A stretch of DNA of 64,000 nucleotides from positions 1,302,001 through 1,366,000 of the forward strand of contig NC_018940.1 in assembly GCF_000304475.1 (NCBI RefSeq). Reading direction: 5' to 3'. The position numbers were made by a program, and so were the translations under genes. The notes under the pieces were generated by a model that was not told the origin of the DNA, did no database searches, and saw nothing but the letters and a program-made list of their open reading frames with translations. Each line of letters starts with the position of its first letter. Within the stretch, counting starts at the first letter, position 1. Below are positions 18,422 to 27,582 of this stretch, one piece after another. The stretch comes from Kazachstania africana CBS 2517 (Eukaryota > Ascomycota > Saccharomycetes > Saccharomycetales > Saccharomycetaceae).

Positions 18422-21400
18422 ATGTCAAGTCTTTTAAACTACGATAAATTGCTCAAATGGTCGAATCTAAATCATATGTTTACCGCACTGGCAGCCTATG
18501 GTGGCGTGTCCTGCATTTATCCTACCAACTCATACATTGTCGTTGGTACAACGAAGGGATTGATTCTGATTTTCAATTATAAGGAGTTTTTACAATATAT
18601 ATTGATGCCTCAGGCATTAAATGAAGATGATCACAATCTAAGATCTAAAGTTCAATTGGTTTCCCTTTCCGCTGATGGTACCCATTTGGCTGCTTCTTAC
18701 CAGTCTGGCGATGTGTTTCTCTGGGACCTTTCAATGACAACAACCACAAATGGGAACCGCACAACTACTGGTACCGCTATTGAACCCATCAATGCCATCC
18801 TTCATATTACTGAACATAGAGATATTCAAGTTAATGGACTCGAATTTGTCGGAAACAGACATACAGGACTTCTAGTAAGTGACCTGGACGGTAATATCAC
18901 ATTCCATAATGGTTATAGGTCGAGACTGTGGTATCTCGATTATACTTCCAAAAAGATTCTATCTATACCTTCAAATGAAATATTACTTAATTGTAAATCA
19001 CAACTTTTCATTAAGAATAAAGATGTTGATAATGGTCTAACTGCAGTTTTAACAAATACTAATTTCGCCATAATGCAATTGGCAAAGAATATGGCCGGTA
19101 ATATTGTGTTTCAAGAAAAAATTACCTACAATTCAACATCTCGTTTAATTCCTTACAATGATATCTCATGGTATAGAAAACCACGGGAACGAATTCAAAC
19201 TATTTCTTTCTCTATAAATAACCAAGTCAATGTGATAAAATTTCAACTAGTTAATAACCGATGGTTACAGTTGGTAAGTAAAAAAATAACCTATCAACTC
19301 CTCGAACCTATAATATCAATGAATTGGATTTCAGATTCCTTGCTTTCATTTTTCACAATCTCAAATAGATTTTTGATCATGAATCCCTTCCAAAATTTTG
19401 AAATTATATTAAGTTTAGATCTATCTAGGTCAGTATCCCTGTCATCAAATAATATTGTCTTCAAACTTTTCTCCAATAAAATTTTCATTTCAAGCAGTTT
19501 TTCCTTTACATTAGGTAGTTTCCAATCTTGGTCATCATTAATACTAAATCATGTTCAGCGAGGTGACTATATCAATGCATTAAACTTATTGAATACTTTT
19601 GTGACGTCCAATTCAGACTCACGAGAAACAATTCATCATCTAGCAACACTTTTGAATTTAAATCCAGAAATAGATAAGAGGAAATTACAACTTTTGGACC
19701 CATTTCACAACTTATCCCTTGCTGCATTAAAATATCTACTTAAAGAGGACACCAATAACGAAGATGACATGGCAAATCTACTAGCACTTACAATTCATAT
19801 TCAATCAAGTTGGTTCCCAAATGATAAGGAAAGCTTGCTGCTTTTTTTAGATCAACAATGGGAATCAATTTTAACGTCTAATGGCTCAAGAAAGTCAGTA
19901 TACCTTGAAACAGTAGTTGAATTAGTTTCAAATGAAACATTGAAGATTATACCACCATCAATATTTAAATCAGTGATCTCCCATGTTATAGATAATAATG
20001 AAAAATACGATCCTACAAAGTTAAATTCGTTGATTTTACATTTGGATCCAAATTGTTGGGATGTAGACTACTTGTGCAAACTCATGAGAAACCTGAATTT
20101 GCAAAATCAAATGTTATTATGCTACGTGTGGAATATCAAGTTTGACGACTTCGTAACGCCATTAGTTGATCTGCTAAAGTGGATTAGAGATGGAAACACT
20201 TCCAATACAGAAATATTCCACAGTGAAGAGGAGCCGGATTTTGTTTTTGACTACATCAAATACTTACTATTAGGGAATTACTATCCTTCAAATGAATCGC
20301 TTTTACCATTTTCAAAACAAGCCAAGGTTAAAAGTCAGCTTTGTTACATTATATTCAATGGTGTGTGCATCAACTGGCCATACAGCACTTCCAATAGGTT
20401 CTCAGCAACGCAAGGAGAACAGCCATCGTTCCCATACTTTAACTTATTATTGCACTTTAATGCACCAAAATTTCTGGATGTATTAACTGCCATTTTGGAG
20501 GATTCCTTTTTTAGTGAAGAAGAAGAGGAAAATGATGATTATTACGGTGAACATAACTCTTTGGAAATTGATACTGAATTTTCCCTGAAGGTAACAAGGC
20601 AATACGTTGTTGACATATTTCTCGATAAACTTCTTTTATCAGATCCTCAAATAGATAAAACTCTAATATCAATATTCCTAGCAACTAATATTCCCAAGTA
20701 TCCTCAATTTATCCGTGTCATGAACACCCAGCTTGAATGTATAGTCTCTGAATTATTAAGGCCAAATGTATCTGTCGAGTCCAGTCAGTTGGAGAATGGA
20801 CTTGAAGCTTTATTACCCATTTACGAGCCCAAAGATGAGAATAAGTTCATCACTGAACTAAAAGAGAGAAACTTTTATGGTGCCATGTATCAATTTCACC
20901 ATCGAAACAAGAATTTCGTTGAATTATTAAGGATGACACTAGACTACAGTGTAGTCTTTGAAACTTACGAAAATATAACATTGGGTTCGACGTTTGAAAT
21001 AATTATCAAAAATATCATGCATTTAGATTTAGATGCACAACTAGAAGTTGCTGACATAATAAGTTTCAATTTCACAAAAATTATGCATATTCTTAATCCT
21101 ACTTCGACGGTTAAGTATATTCAGAAGATCGATCCTCAATTACATGAAAATATTTTGAAGTTAGAGGACGAAAGTGTAATGCAAGAGTATATGGAGGAGC
21201 TCTTCAAAAGTTATACCAATAGCAGTACAGCATTGAAAGATGCATATATTTCCTTATGTTGTAAATTTAAACCCCAAAGTGATCTAATACCATGGCTTAC
21301 TTCACTGCAATTGGAAGGTGTTTCAATCGAGAAGCTGACCAGTAATCTTCAGAATACTAGCAACTACGAAGGTCTTTCTGTAATTTACTCGAAACTGAAA

Positions 21401-22123
21401 AATTATGAGTTGGTTGTTGATAATTTAGTCATGTGTATAAATGACTGGTTTTTGGCAGGCATAGAAGAAGAAATTAAATTATCTACTTTCATTGACTCCG
21501 CAATAAGTGCAATTTATCTGGCTGTTGATGACGCAAGATTTAATTGTTGGATGAAATTAATTACTTCACTATTTATGCAGTACCAACAGGGCAAAATACA
21601 ACCAATATGTGACAAAATGTTACAGTATGTCTTTGTCAAGCTTGCCCTGTTTGGTGACTATGAAGCTGGCACCGACGGAGATAATAATATGTATAAAGTT
21701 TTATCTGGTGTTTTGGAACACACCGATATTATTAAAATGAAGGTTGCTGATATAAAAGGGCTTTTCATTGATGTCTCTACCACTTATAATTTAGAGGAAA
21801 TTATATCTGAACTTATTTTAAAAATTACAGAAAATTCATCCGTAAACATTGTAAATGAATATCGGAGCTCCTTGGTTGAAGGCTGGTCTATCCACAATGA
21901 TGAGTGCGAAGTTTGTGGGAAAAAGCTATGGGGCGTTGGCTTAAGCCCAATAGTTTTCAAGATTTGGGAACATAAGAGAAGGAAGGAAGAAATTCCTGAT
22001 GTTGTGATAGAAAATGCTAAGCTTGTCATTTTTAAATGTAACCATGGCTTCCATACAAAATGTCTAGAAAATTTAGGTCAGAAAAATGGCAACTATGAAT
22101 GCCTATTGTGTAATGAACAATGA
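18422..22123 (+). CDS. VPS8: CORVET subunit Vps8
   Basis: Endosomal tethering protein that binds Rab5-type GTPases as a CORVET-specific subunit. The 1233-residue product has an N-terminal beta-propeller (about 25-370) and a long alpha-solenoid. A C-terminal RING-H2 finger contains CEVCGKKLWGVGL near residue 1161, then KCNHGFHTKCLENLGQ and CLLC at the end. It is slightly shorter than S. cerevisiae Vps8 (1274) because the amino-terminal extension is missing. It is convergent with TFC3, 64 bp apart, the same pairing as YAL002W/YAL001C. Confidence 0.95.
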   Translation: MSSLLNYDKLLKWSNLNHMFTALAAYGGVSCIYPTNSYIVVGTTKGLILIFNYKEFLQYILMPQALNEDDHNLRSKVQLVSLSADGTHLAASYQSGDVFLWDLSMTTTTNGNRTTTGTAIEPINAILHITEHRDIQVNGLEFVGNRHTGLLVSDLDGNITFHNGYRSRLWYLDYTSKKILSIPSNEILLNCKSQLFIKNKDVDNGLTAVLTNTNFAIMQLAKNMAGNIVFQEKITYNSTSRLIPYNDISWYRKPRERIQTISFSINNQVNVIKFQLVNNRWLQLVSKKITYQLLEPIISMNWISDSLLSFFTISNRFLIMNPFQNFEIILSLDLSRSVSLSSNNIVFKLFSNKIFISSSFSFTLGSFQSWSSLILNHVQRGDYINALNLLNTFVTSNSDSRETIHHLATLLNLNPEIDKRKLQLLDPFHNLSLAALKYLLKEDTNNEDDMANLLALTIHIQSSWFPNDKESLLLFLDQQWESILTSNGSRKSVYLETVVELVSNETLKIIPPSIFKSVISHVIDNNEKYDPTKLNSLILHLDPNCWDVDYLCKLMRNLNLQNQMLLCYVWNIKFDDFVTPLVDLLKWIRDGNTSNTEIFHSEEEPDFVFDYIKYLLLGNYYPSNESLLPFSKQAKVKSQLCYIIFNGVCINWPYSTSNRFSATQGEQPSFPYFNLLLHFNAPKFLDVLTAILEDSFFSEEEEENDDYYGEHNSLEIDTEFSLKVTRQYVVDIFLDKLLLSDPQIDKTLISIFLATNIPKYPQFIRVMNTQLECIVSELLRPNVSVESSQLENGLEALLPIYEPKDENKFITELKERNFYGAMYQFHHRNKNFVELLRMTLDYSVVFETYENITLGSTFEIIIKNIMHLDLDAQLEVADIISFNFTKIMHILNPTSTVKYIQKIDPQLHENILKLEDESVMQEYMEELFKSYTNSSTALKDAYISLCCKFKPQSDLIPWLTSLQLEGVSIEKLTSNLQNTSNYEGLSVIYSKLKNYELVVDNLVMCINDWFLAGIEEEIKLSTFIDSAISAIYLAVDDARFNCWMKLITSLFMQYQQGKIQPICDKMLQYVFVKLALFGDYEAGTDGDNNMYKVLSGVLEHTDIIKMKVADIKGLFIDVSTTYNLEEIISELILKITENSSVNIVNEYRSSLVEGWSIHNDECEVCGKKLWGVGLSPIVFKIWEHKRRKEEIPDVVIENAKLVIFKCNHGFHTKCLENLGQKNGNYECLLCNEQ

Positions 22124-22187
22124 CTTGTATATAACATATGTATATAAATAAGGTTCAATATGTACTATTACAGACTTTTTTTTGCTT

Positions 22188-25100
22188 TCAAACTAAAATT
22201 CTATACCACTGATGATTTACACAGTAGCCCTTGAAAGGCAGCTCATATAACATGTCCTTCTTCACGAGCCATTGACAAATTTCATCCAGTTCAATTTCAG
22301 AAATCATGTTATGAGAGAGCTGCTCCAACCTACTTACTGTCACACCAGGGTGAAACATGACTTCTTTTATTACAATTGCGATTAGCTGTTTCCAGATATT
22401 TTGTCTAAGTAAACCGTCCGAGTCAATCCACAATCTAGAATAGGCTTTTCCAAGTGGTACTGGTACATTTTTACTAGACGCAAACAAACTTTTGTCTCCA
22501 ATATTTCCAGAAACTATCAATGGAGGCGTTAATGTATCAATTTCAAAATGTCTAGTCGTATAGTTGAACGGTTCTATATCTCTTGGCATCGGAATTATAT
22601 CAAGCCTTATCTTTCTATTAACAATAAGGTCAATCAATAGGCAAGCTGCAATATCAGATATTTCTTGGTGAATGACAATACCATTACCAGCAGTCAAAAA
22701 TTCTTCGAATTTGGTCGTGTAGGTGGCAGAGTTTAGGAAAGATTGGTATGAGCCCCTTAATTCTAAATATTCTTTTACGATGCTTGTCGCTGCTAATTTA
22801 GAGCCACGCAGGTAAACTTGCTTCTCTTTCGCCATATCCATTATTATTTTATCCAGTTCTTCTTTCGGAACTTCATTCAATAAACTGATTTCATCTTTTC
22901 CAGTTTCTACTTTATCTATGAGAATAGATCTTATAGCAGATCTGATTTGGCCTTCTGTGAACTTATCTGAAATGTCCTCGTCTATTTTTTTCTCTAATTC
23001 ATACGTATACGTTTGCTTTAAAGAGGAAGTTTCTCTTTGAATCATAGAAGACATAACTAGCCCAGTTTGTAAAGCACGTGAGCTAGTATCTTTGACAAAA
23101 GTATTTCTTTTCCTGTTTTCTTCATAATTCTGATATAAAAGGACCGGTTTATCATTTCTTCCTTTTTCATAATCAACCCACAAGTTGATTAATACAGGTA
23201 AATCTAGGTTCTCTGCCTGCTCCAATGTAACTTTTTCATTTTTTATCCCAAGAACCAAAATCTTTTTCCATTTATCAACATAAGCTTTCCAACCAGCATG
23301 GCCCATTTTCACTCTACGTTTAGTCCATTGCTTCTTCAAGTTATCTAACGCATTTTTTGGGAAAAGCTGCGAAATTTTACTCCATTGAATTTCATTGGTA
23401 ATACTTTTTGTGATGACAACAGACATTATCAAGGCCTCAATACCTGATTTTTTAGCTACATGGAAAACCATTCTTGCTTTACTGACTTTCTCCTTATTTG
23501 CTGCAAGTGTTTCTTCTACATTAGCATCGTGAATAGAAGAGAAGAGGGCTTCTTTTTCCTTTTTCTTGGACCCCACTTTTGGTATTTTTTTCTTGCCAGC
23601 TGTGGACCCCTCATCGGATACAGTTGCTTTCTTTCTTGTCTTGTTTTGGTACTTACGAACTCTCTCGGCTGACTTAGTACCTCTGTTGAATTTATCTTTG
23701 GCCGTTTGGTCAAAAAAGTAGATATCTGTGTTATGAGTAACATCACTAAACTTGGTTTTCTTTTTGTCCTTCTCTTTTGTCAAATACCTTATTATGTCAT
23801 CCTCGGTAAGGTTGGGCAAATATAGTAACCTTCTTCTTCCTTTAGGCTCGTAGCGTATATTCAACTTTTGACTTTTTATCATTAACTCAATATCGCCATT
23901 CACCGTTTTCTTGTCAAGCAAAGTACTTGATTTCATCAATCTCGAAACCTCATCGAGAAATTGTTCTCGTAAAAATAATATACCTCCTGCACTTTTCAAC
24001 ACTTCCAAAATGGTTTTCTGTCTCTGTAGCGACCTTAATGAAGCTGCAGTGAACCCATCAATATTAACAGCAGATTTATCTTGAAGACTAACCTTAGGTG
24101 CCGTCAATGTAACAAGGGGAGTGCCAGTAGTGCCTTGTTCAGAAGAGGATGCTGTTGACGCTTCATTCATTGCAGGGGCGGCCACTTCCAGTTTCCTCTT
24201 CTTGGCTTTTCTTTCCTCTTCTTGTTGTTCTTCTAAACGCTTCCTTTCCTGTTTGGTTAACTTTTTTATGGCATTCGTTTTCAGTGTACCAATATCCTCT
24301 CCATTCCAAAAGAAAACCTCATTGTTGTTAGAATCAATACCAAACCTTAAGGTCGTATTTAAAGGCATGTAATTCCCCTTATTCAATGAGATGATATCGG
24401 CCGTTTGTGATTTTAGTCCTGAAAAGCCATCATAGTGGAAAGGGCTGGTAGGATTAGTCATTTCATTAAAATATTGTTCTGTGAATAGCCTGAAGAATTT
24501 TTTTTTACCTTCAAAGTCATAAATTTTGGTTAAATTGTAATCGCTTGATTGACCAGTTTGTTTTTTTCCACTACTTCCAATGTAAAATTCACTGATTTTG
24601 GTAAAAGCCCTTTTGTAATCAGTTCCCACCAATGTTTTGATCGTATCCATTGTGGACAACCCCGTTTGGCCTTTCTTTTCAACAAGATCGAAGGTTTGAT
24701 TTTGTAATGGGTAAAATCTATTCAATGTGACAGTTTCCTTTTCTATAGCAGGTTGCTCTTCCATAATGAAACCATTTTGACTTTGTAACAGGCCAGTAGC
24801 ATTGAAGCTGTCAAGTCCCTCAAGCATTTCCTCCTCTTCTAAATTGAGTTTATTAGCTCCATTGTTATCTTCTCCATCTTCGGAGCTTGAGGACTCATAA
24901 CCATCATATGAATTATTGTTGCTATTCTCTGGTACGTAATCGCGTAGATATTTAACACACCTTATCTTGATTCGTGGGTTATTAGGAGAGACAACATAAA
25001 CCTTCTTCAGGTAGCCCTTCTCGTCTAGAAAACTGATTGCCGCAATGAACGCCTTTGACAGTCTTTTTTCCTTATCAAAGTTTAACTCTCGCTTAAGATC

Positions 25101-25745
25101 AGTCGTTTGTCTTATACCATTTTTAGAGTTCTTAACAATCTCTACTATTTTACTGAATTGTTCACGCATATTGACATATGGCTTGTCGACTGGAGGGCTT
25201 TTTAGATTCGCAAACTTCTTTAACGTAATATGTTTCACCAAATGGCCCTTATAGACAATTTGACGATCACTGATAAGATGGCTTATTTTCTTGATACGGC
25301 CAGTTATACTTCTTGAGTCCTGTTTCGTAATAGAAGTCAATTCCATGGTGTTTATTCCATTTTCTTTGGACTTGGCTATCTCTAAAAGAAGTTCAAAGGG
25401 CATATTACCTATGCTAGACTCTTTTTTACTATATCCAGTCAATATTATCCACAGTTTATCTTCACTAATTGACACACTAATAGACCCTTCATTTTCCAAT
25501 ATTTTTTCAAAATCGATTCCATTCTTTGCTAGTATCTTCTCATTTTCATGTATCAAAACATCACTATTTGACGATAAGCAGGAGAAAATAAAGTTTTTAA
25601 TTGATTTATTATTATCCTCATTGATTACCATGAAATTTTTAGATATGTTCCATAACTGTGAAAGTTTGATCTTACCTTTATTATATGCTATCTCCTCGCA
25701 TAACTTATCAACCAGTTCGTCAGGGAATGGCAGAACCGTAGACAT
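22188..25745 (-). CDS. TFC3: TFIIIC largest subunit Tfc3 (tau138)
   Basis: B-block-binding subunit of TFIIIC, which recognises the internal promoter of tRNA genes. The 1185 residues align along their length with S. cerevisiae Tfc3 (1160). Conserved blocks include LWIILTGYSKKESSIGN, a winged-helix region with KNGIRQTTDLKRELNFDKEKRLSKAF, MDTIKTLVG..KRAFTKISEF, WTKRRVKMGHAGWKAYVDKWKK, and the end YCVNHQWYRILV. S. cerevisiae TFC3 has, as I recall, an intron after codon 23; here that place (NKG-KIKL, about 25674) is continuous, so the gene is intronless. Confidence 0.96.
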   Translation of the reverse strand: MSTVLPFPDELVDKLCEEIAYNKGKIKLSQLWNISKNFMVINEDNNKSIKNFIFSCLSSNSDVLIHENEKILAKNGIDFEKILENEGSISVSISEDKLWIILTGYSKKESSIGNMPFELLLEIAKSKENGINTMELTSITKQDSRSITGRIKKISHLISDRQIVYKGHLVKHITLKKFANLKSPPVDKPYVNMREQFSKIVEIVKNSKNGIRQTTDLKRELNFDKEKRLSKAFIAAISFLDEKGYLKKVYVVSPNNPRIKIRCVKYLRDYVPENSNNNSYDGYESSSSEDGEDNNGANKLNLEEEEMLEGLDSFNATGLLQSQNGFIMEEQPAIEKETVTLNRFYPLQNQTFDLVEKKGQTGLSTMDTIKTLVGTDYKRAFTKISEFYIGSSGKKQTGQSSDYNLTKIYDFEGKKKFFRLFTEQYFNEMTNPTSPFHYDGFSGLKSQTADIISLNKGNYMPLNTTLRFGIDSNNNEVFFWNGEDIGTLKTNAIKKLTKQERKRLEEQQEEERKAKKRKLEVAAPAMNEASTASSSEQGTTGTPLVTLTAPKVSLQDKSAVNIDGFTAASLRSLQRQKTILEVLKSAGGILFLREQFLDEVSRLMKSSTLLDKKTVNGDIELMIKSQKLNIRYEPKGRRRLLYLPNLTEDDIIRYLTKEKDKKKTKFSDVTHNTDIYFFDQTAKDKFNRGTKSAERVRKYQNKTRKKATVSDEGSTAGKKKIPKVGSKKKEKEALFSSIHDANVEETLAANKEKVSKARMVFHVAKKSGIEALIMSVVITKSITNEIQWSKISQLFPKNALDNLKKQWTKRRVKMGHAGWKAYVDKWKKILVLGIKNEKVTLEQAENLDLPVLINLWVDYEKGRNDKPVLLYQNYEENRKRNTFVKDTSSRALQTGLVMSSMIQRETSSLKQTYTYELEKKIDEDISDKFTEGQIRSAIRSILIDKVETGKDEISLLNEVPKEELDKIIMDMAKEKQVYLRGSKLAATSIVKEYLELRGSYQSFLNSATYTTKFEEFLTAGNGIVIHQEISDIAACLLIDLIVNRKIRLDIIPMPRDIEPFNYTTRHFEIDTLTPPLIVSGNIGDKSLFASSKNVPVPLGKAYSRLWIDSDGLLRQNIWKQLIAIVIKEVMFHPGVTVSRLEQLSHNMISEIELDEICQWLVKKDMLYELPFKGYCVNHQWYRILV

Positions 25746-26027
25746 GTTTTCAGTTAATTGGCCCTTTTTTTCTTTGCTTGTTTATATACTTTTGTTTATA
25801 TCTAAAATTCCTTAAATCACTTTTTTTTGAAAAGTTCTCCGTATATTGGAAAAATGCGTACCTTTCGATATATCAACAACTATTTAAACCAAGAGTCACT
25901 GAAAGATGAAGAAATGGCGTATTCTTCTGTCTTTGTAATGACTATTATCTTGATAACGTATTATTCTTGAAATGAGGATATGTAAGAGATAAAATATTAT
26001 ATGCTATATGTGTATCGGAGCGAGAAA
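25746..26027. other. TFC3 upstream gap; ancestral CEN side, no centromere seen
   Basis: In S. cerevisiae the 5' side of TFC3 faces CEN1. This 282-bp gap contains T-runs and ATCAC/GTCAC fragments but no RTCACRTG followed by an AT-rich block and a TTTCCGAA-type CDEIII on either strand. It now holds the TFC3 promoter and the MID2 3' end. Confidence 0.5.
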
Positions 26028-26966
26028 TCAGTAATTTCTGGCGTTCAGTTCGTTCCCATCTTCATCGTAGAACCTTTCTTCATCCAGCATCAAGTCGTTA
26101 GAATGAGCTGCTGGGCTTGTACTACCGTTTAGTTTCTCTGTAGGCCTTCTACTGACGTCCCCAGTATTTGAATCAGCCATGAATTCTTCATCTGATGAAG
26201 TGGCAGTGCCTAGCGGTAGGTTAGAATCGTACTCTTCGTCACCCATATCTTTACCACTAAGATAGTTCCAGAGCCTATTGATTTTATTGGCACGGTATGC
26301 AGTGACAACATTACCATTTGAATCGATGAAATCCGTTCTCTTTGATCTGATAAAGAACATGTAGAAAATAGCAAGACAGGCGATTATCAATGGAACACCA
26401 ATACCAACTACACAGCCAATGATGATATTTTTGCTTTTTTTTGATAGGCCATGTGTCTTCTTTGAGCTTGCGGTAGTAGTTGGAGAATACGTTATTGTAG
26501 TGTAACGATCTGAAACGACAGTCTTCCCTTGAACCACAGTGGTTACTAGAGCAAAGGCTACAGAGTCAGAGGATGGCGATGATGTTATTGTACTCGAATA
26601 TGAACTGGAAGTTGAAGTGGACGATGATGTAGAAGATACGGAAGATATATGCCTTGATGAAGAGGAAGATGATAATGAGTTTAATCTAGTGGAAGATGCT
26701 TGTGTGGTGGTATTCGAAGATGTAGCATACAGTATATTTTCAGACTTTGATGTAGAAGATTCTTGTTCTGAAGAGGAAGAGGATGGAATATATGATGATG
26801 TAGATGATTCTGGAAATAAAGAACTCGATGGTAAAGTTGACGTAGAAAGAGAACTTCGTGAGACGTAGGTGGAGTTATTGAGCAACGATTGTGATGAAGC
26901 TGTTTGGACAGCTAATAACAGGAATGCTAATGATGTGAACTTGCATTTGACCAAAGCCTGTAACAT
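26028..26966 (-). CDS. MID2: Cell-wall stress sensor Mid2/Mtl1
   Basis: Plasma-membrane mechanosensor that activates Rho1 and the cell-wall integrity MAP kinase pathway. From the ATG at 26966 the protein is 312 residues: signal peptide (about 1-26), a very Ser/Thr-rich, heavily O-mannosylated ectodomain, then LVTTVVQGKTVVSDRYTTIT, one membrane span (NIIIGCVVGIGVPLIIACLA) and a cytosolic tail with TDFIDSNGNVVTAYRANK ending ELNARNY. The open frame extends to 27065 only through a GTG, and the extra 33 residues would spoil the signal peptide. S. cerevisiae MID2 (YLR332W) and MTL1 (YGR023W) are duplicates; neighbour CHS5 points to MID2. Confidence 0.92.
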   Translation of the reverse strand: MLQALVKCKFTSLAFLLLAVQTASSQSLLNNSTYVSRSSLSTSTLPSSSLFPESSTSSYIPSSSSSEQESSTSKSENILYATSSNTTTQASSTRLNSLSSSSSSRHISSVSSTSSSTSTSSSYSSTITSSPSSDSVAFALVTTVVQGKTVVSDRYTTITYSPTTTASSKKTHGLSKKSKNIIIGCVVGIGVPLIIACLAIFYMFFIRSKRTDFIDSNGNVVTAYRANKINRLWNYLSGKDMGDEEYDSNLPLGTATSSDEEFMADSNTGDVSRRPTEKLNGSTSPAAHSNDLMLDEERFYDEDGNELNARNY

Positions 26967-27399
26967 GTGTGTAAAAGATTGATGTATTAGTGGAAATAGG
27001 AAAAGAAACAACGAATGTACGTGGATGAGCTCTATTAGATTTTGATTTGCTTTTTTGTTGTACACTAGTTTTCTTTTAAATAGATGAGAAAAAAGAGAAA
27101 AAAACTATTAAAACTCTTTTAAATCTTCTATTAGCCAAATATATCTTATGTATGATATGTGTCGAAATATGAATAAAAAGAATGAGACAAAAGTCAAAGT
27201 GAAACTAAGAACCAGCCAGTGAGAGAGAAGAGGACAAAGATAGTGAAGAAAAATGGGCTTAACTAATCTGAATCAAATTTTTTTCCTCTTTCATTTTGCT
27301 CGAAACCATATTAATAAAATTTCTCGATGGACAAGTTATTTTTAGCGAGAGCCAACCGGTTCGTGGGTAAATCCGCATATGAAGCATTGCGAGAGGCTC

Positions 27400-27421
27400 G
27401 TCCGGCGCGGGATCCCCGGAC
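27400..27421. promoter_or_regulatory. GTCCGG-N10-CCGGAC palindrome upstream of MID2
   Basis: A perfect 6-bp inverted repeat with a 10-bp GC-rich spacer lies in an unusually GC-rich patch (about 27380-27430) of the 616-bp region between MID2 and CHS5. CGG-N10-CCG is a geometry bound by Zn2Cys6 dimers such as Put3. The rest of 26967-27582 has A/T tracts, an ACGCGT at about 27488 and no supported gene. Confidence 0.45.
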
Positions 27422-27582
27422 CCGCTACGTCGAATTCTGTGCAAGAAACAGAAAAAAAACTCAGTTCCGTTCGAAGCAATGCATCTAACGCGTTTCAATT
27501 ATTTTAATTACTAAATATTTATATTTATACATATCTGTCTGGATGGGATGAGGTCGGGGAGATGGGACACATGACAGTCAGG

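Noticed and set aside
27400..27440. Cloning-vector polylinker, suggested by adjacent GGATCC and GAATTC sites in a GC-rich patch
   Set aside because: Only two restriction sites occur, they are not contiguous, and the flanks are ordinary yeast sequence.
27259..27498. 79-residue minus-strand frame upstream of MID2
   Set aside because: No start context or similarity; it spans the GC-rich palindrome and promoter tracts.
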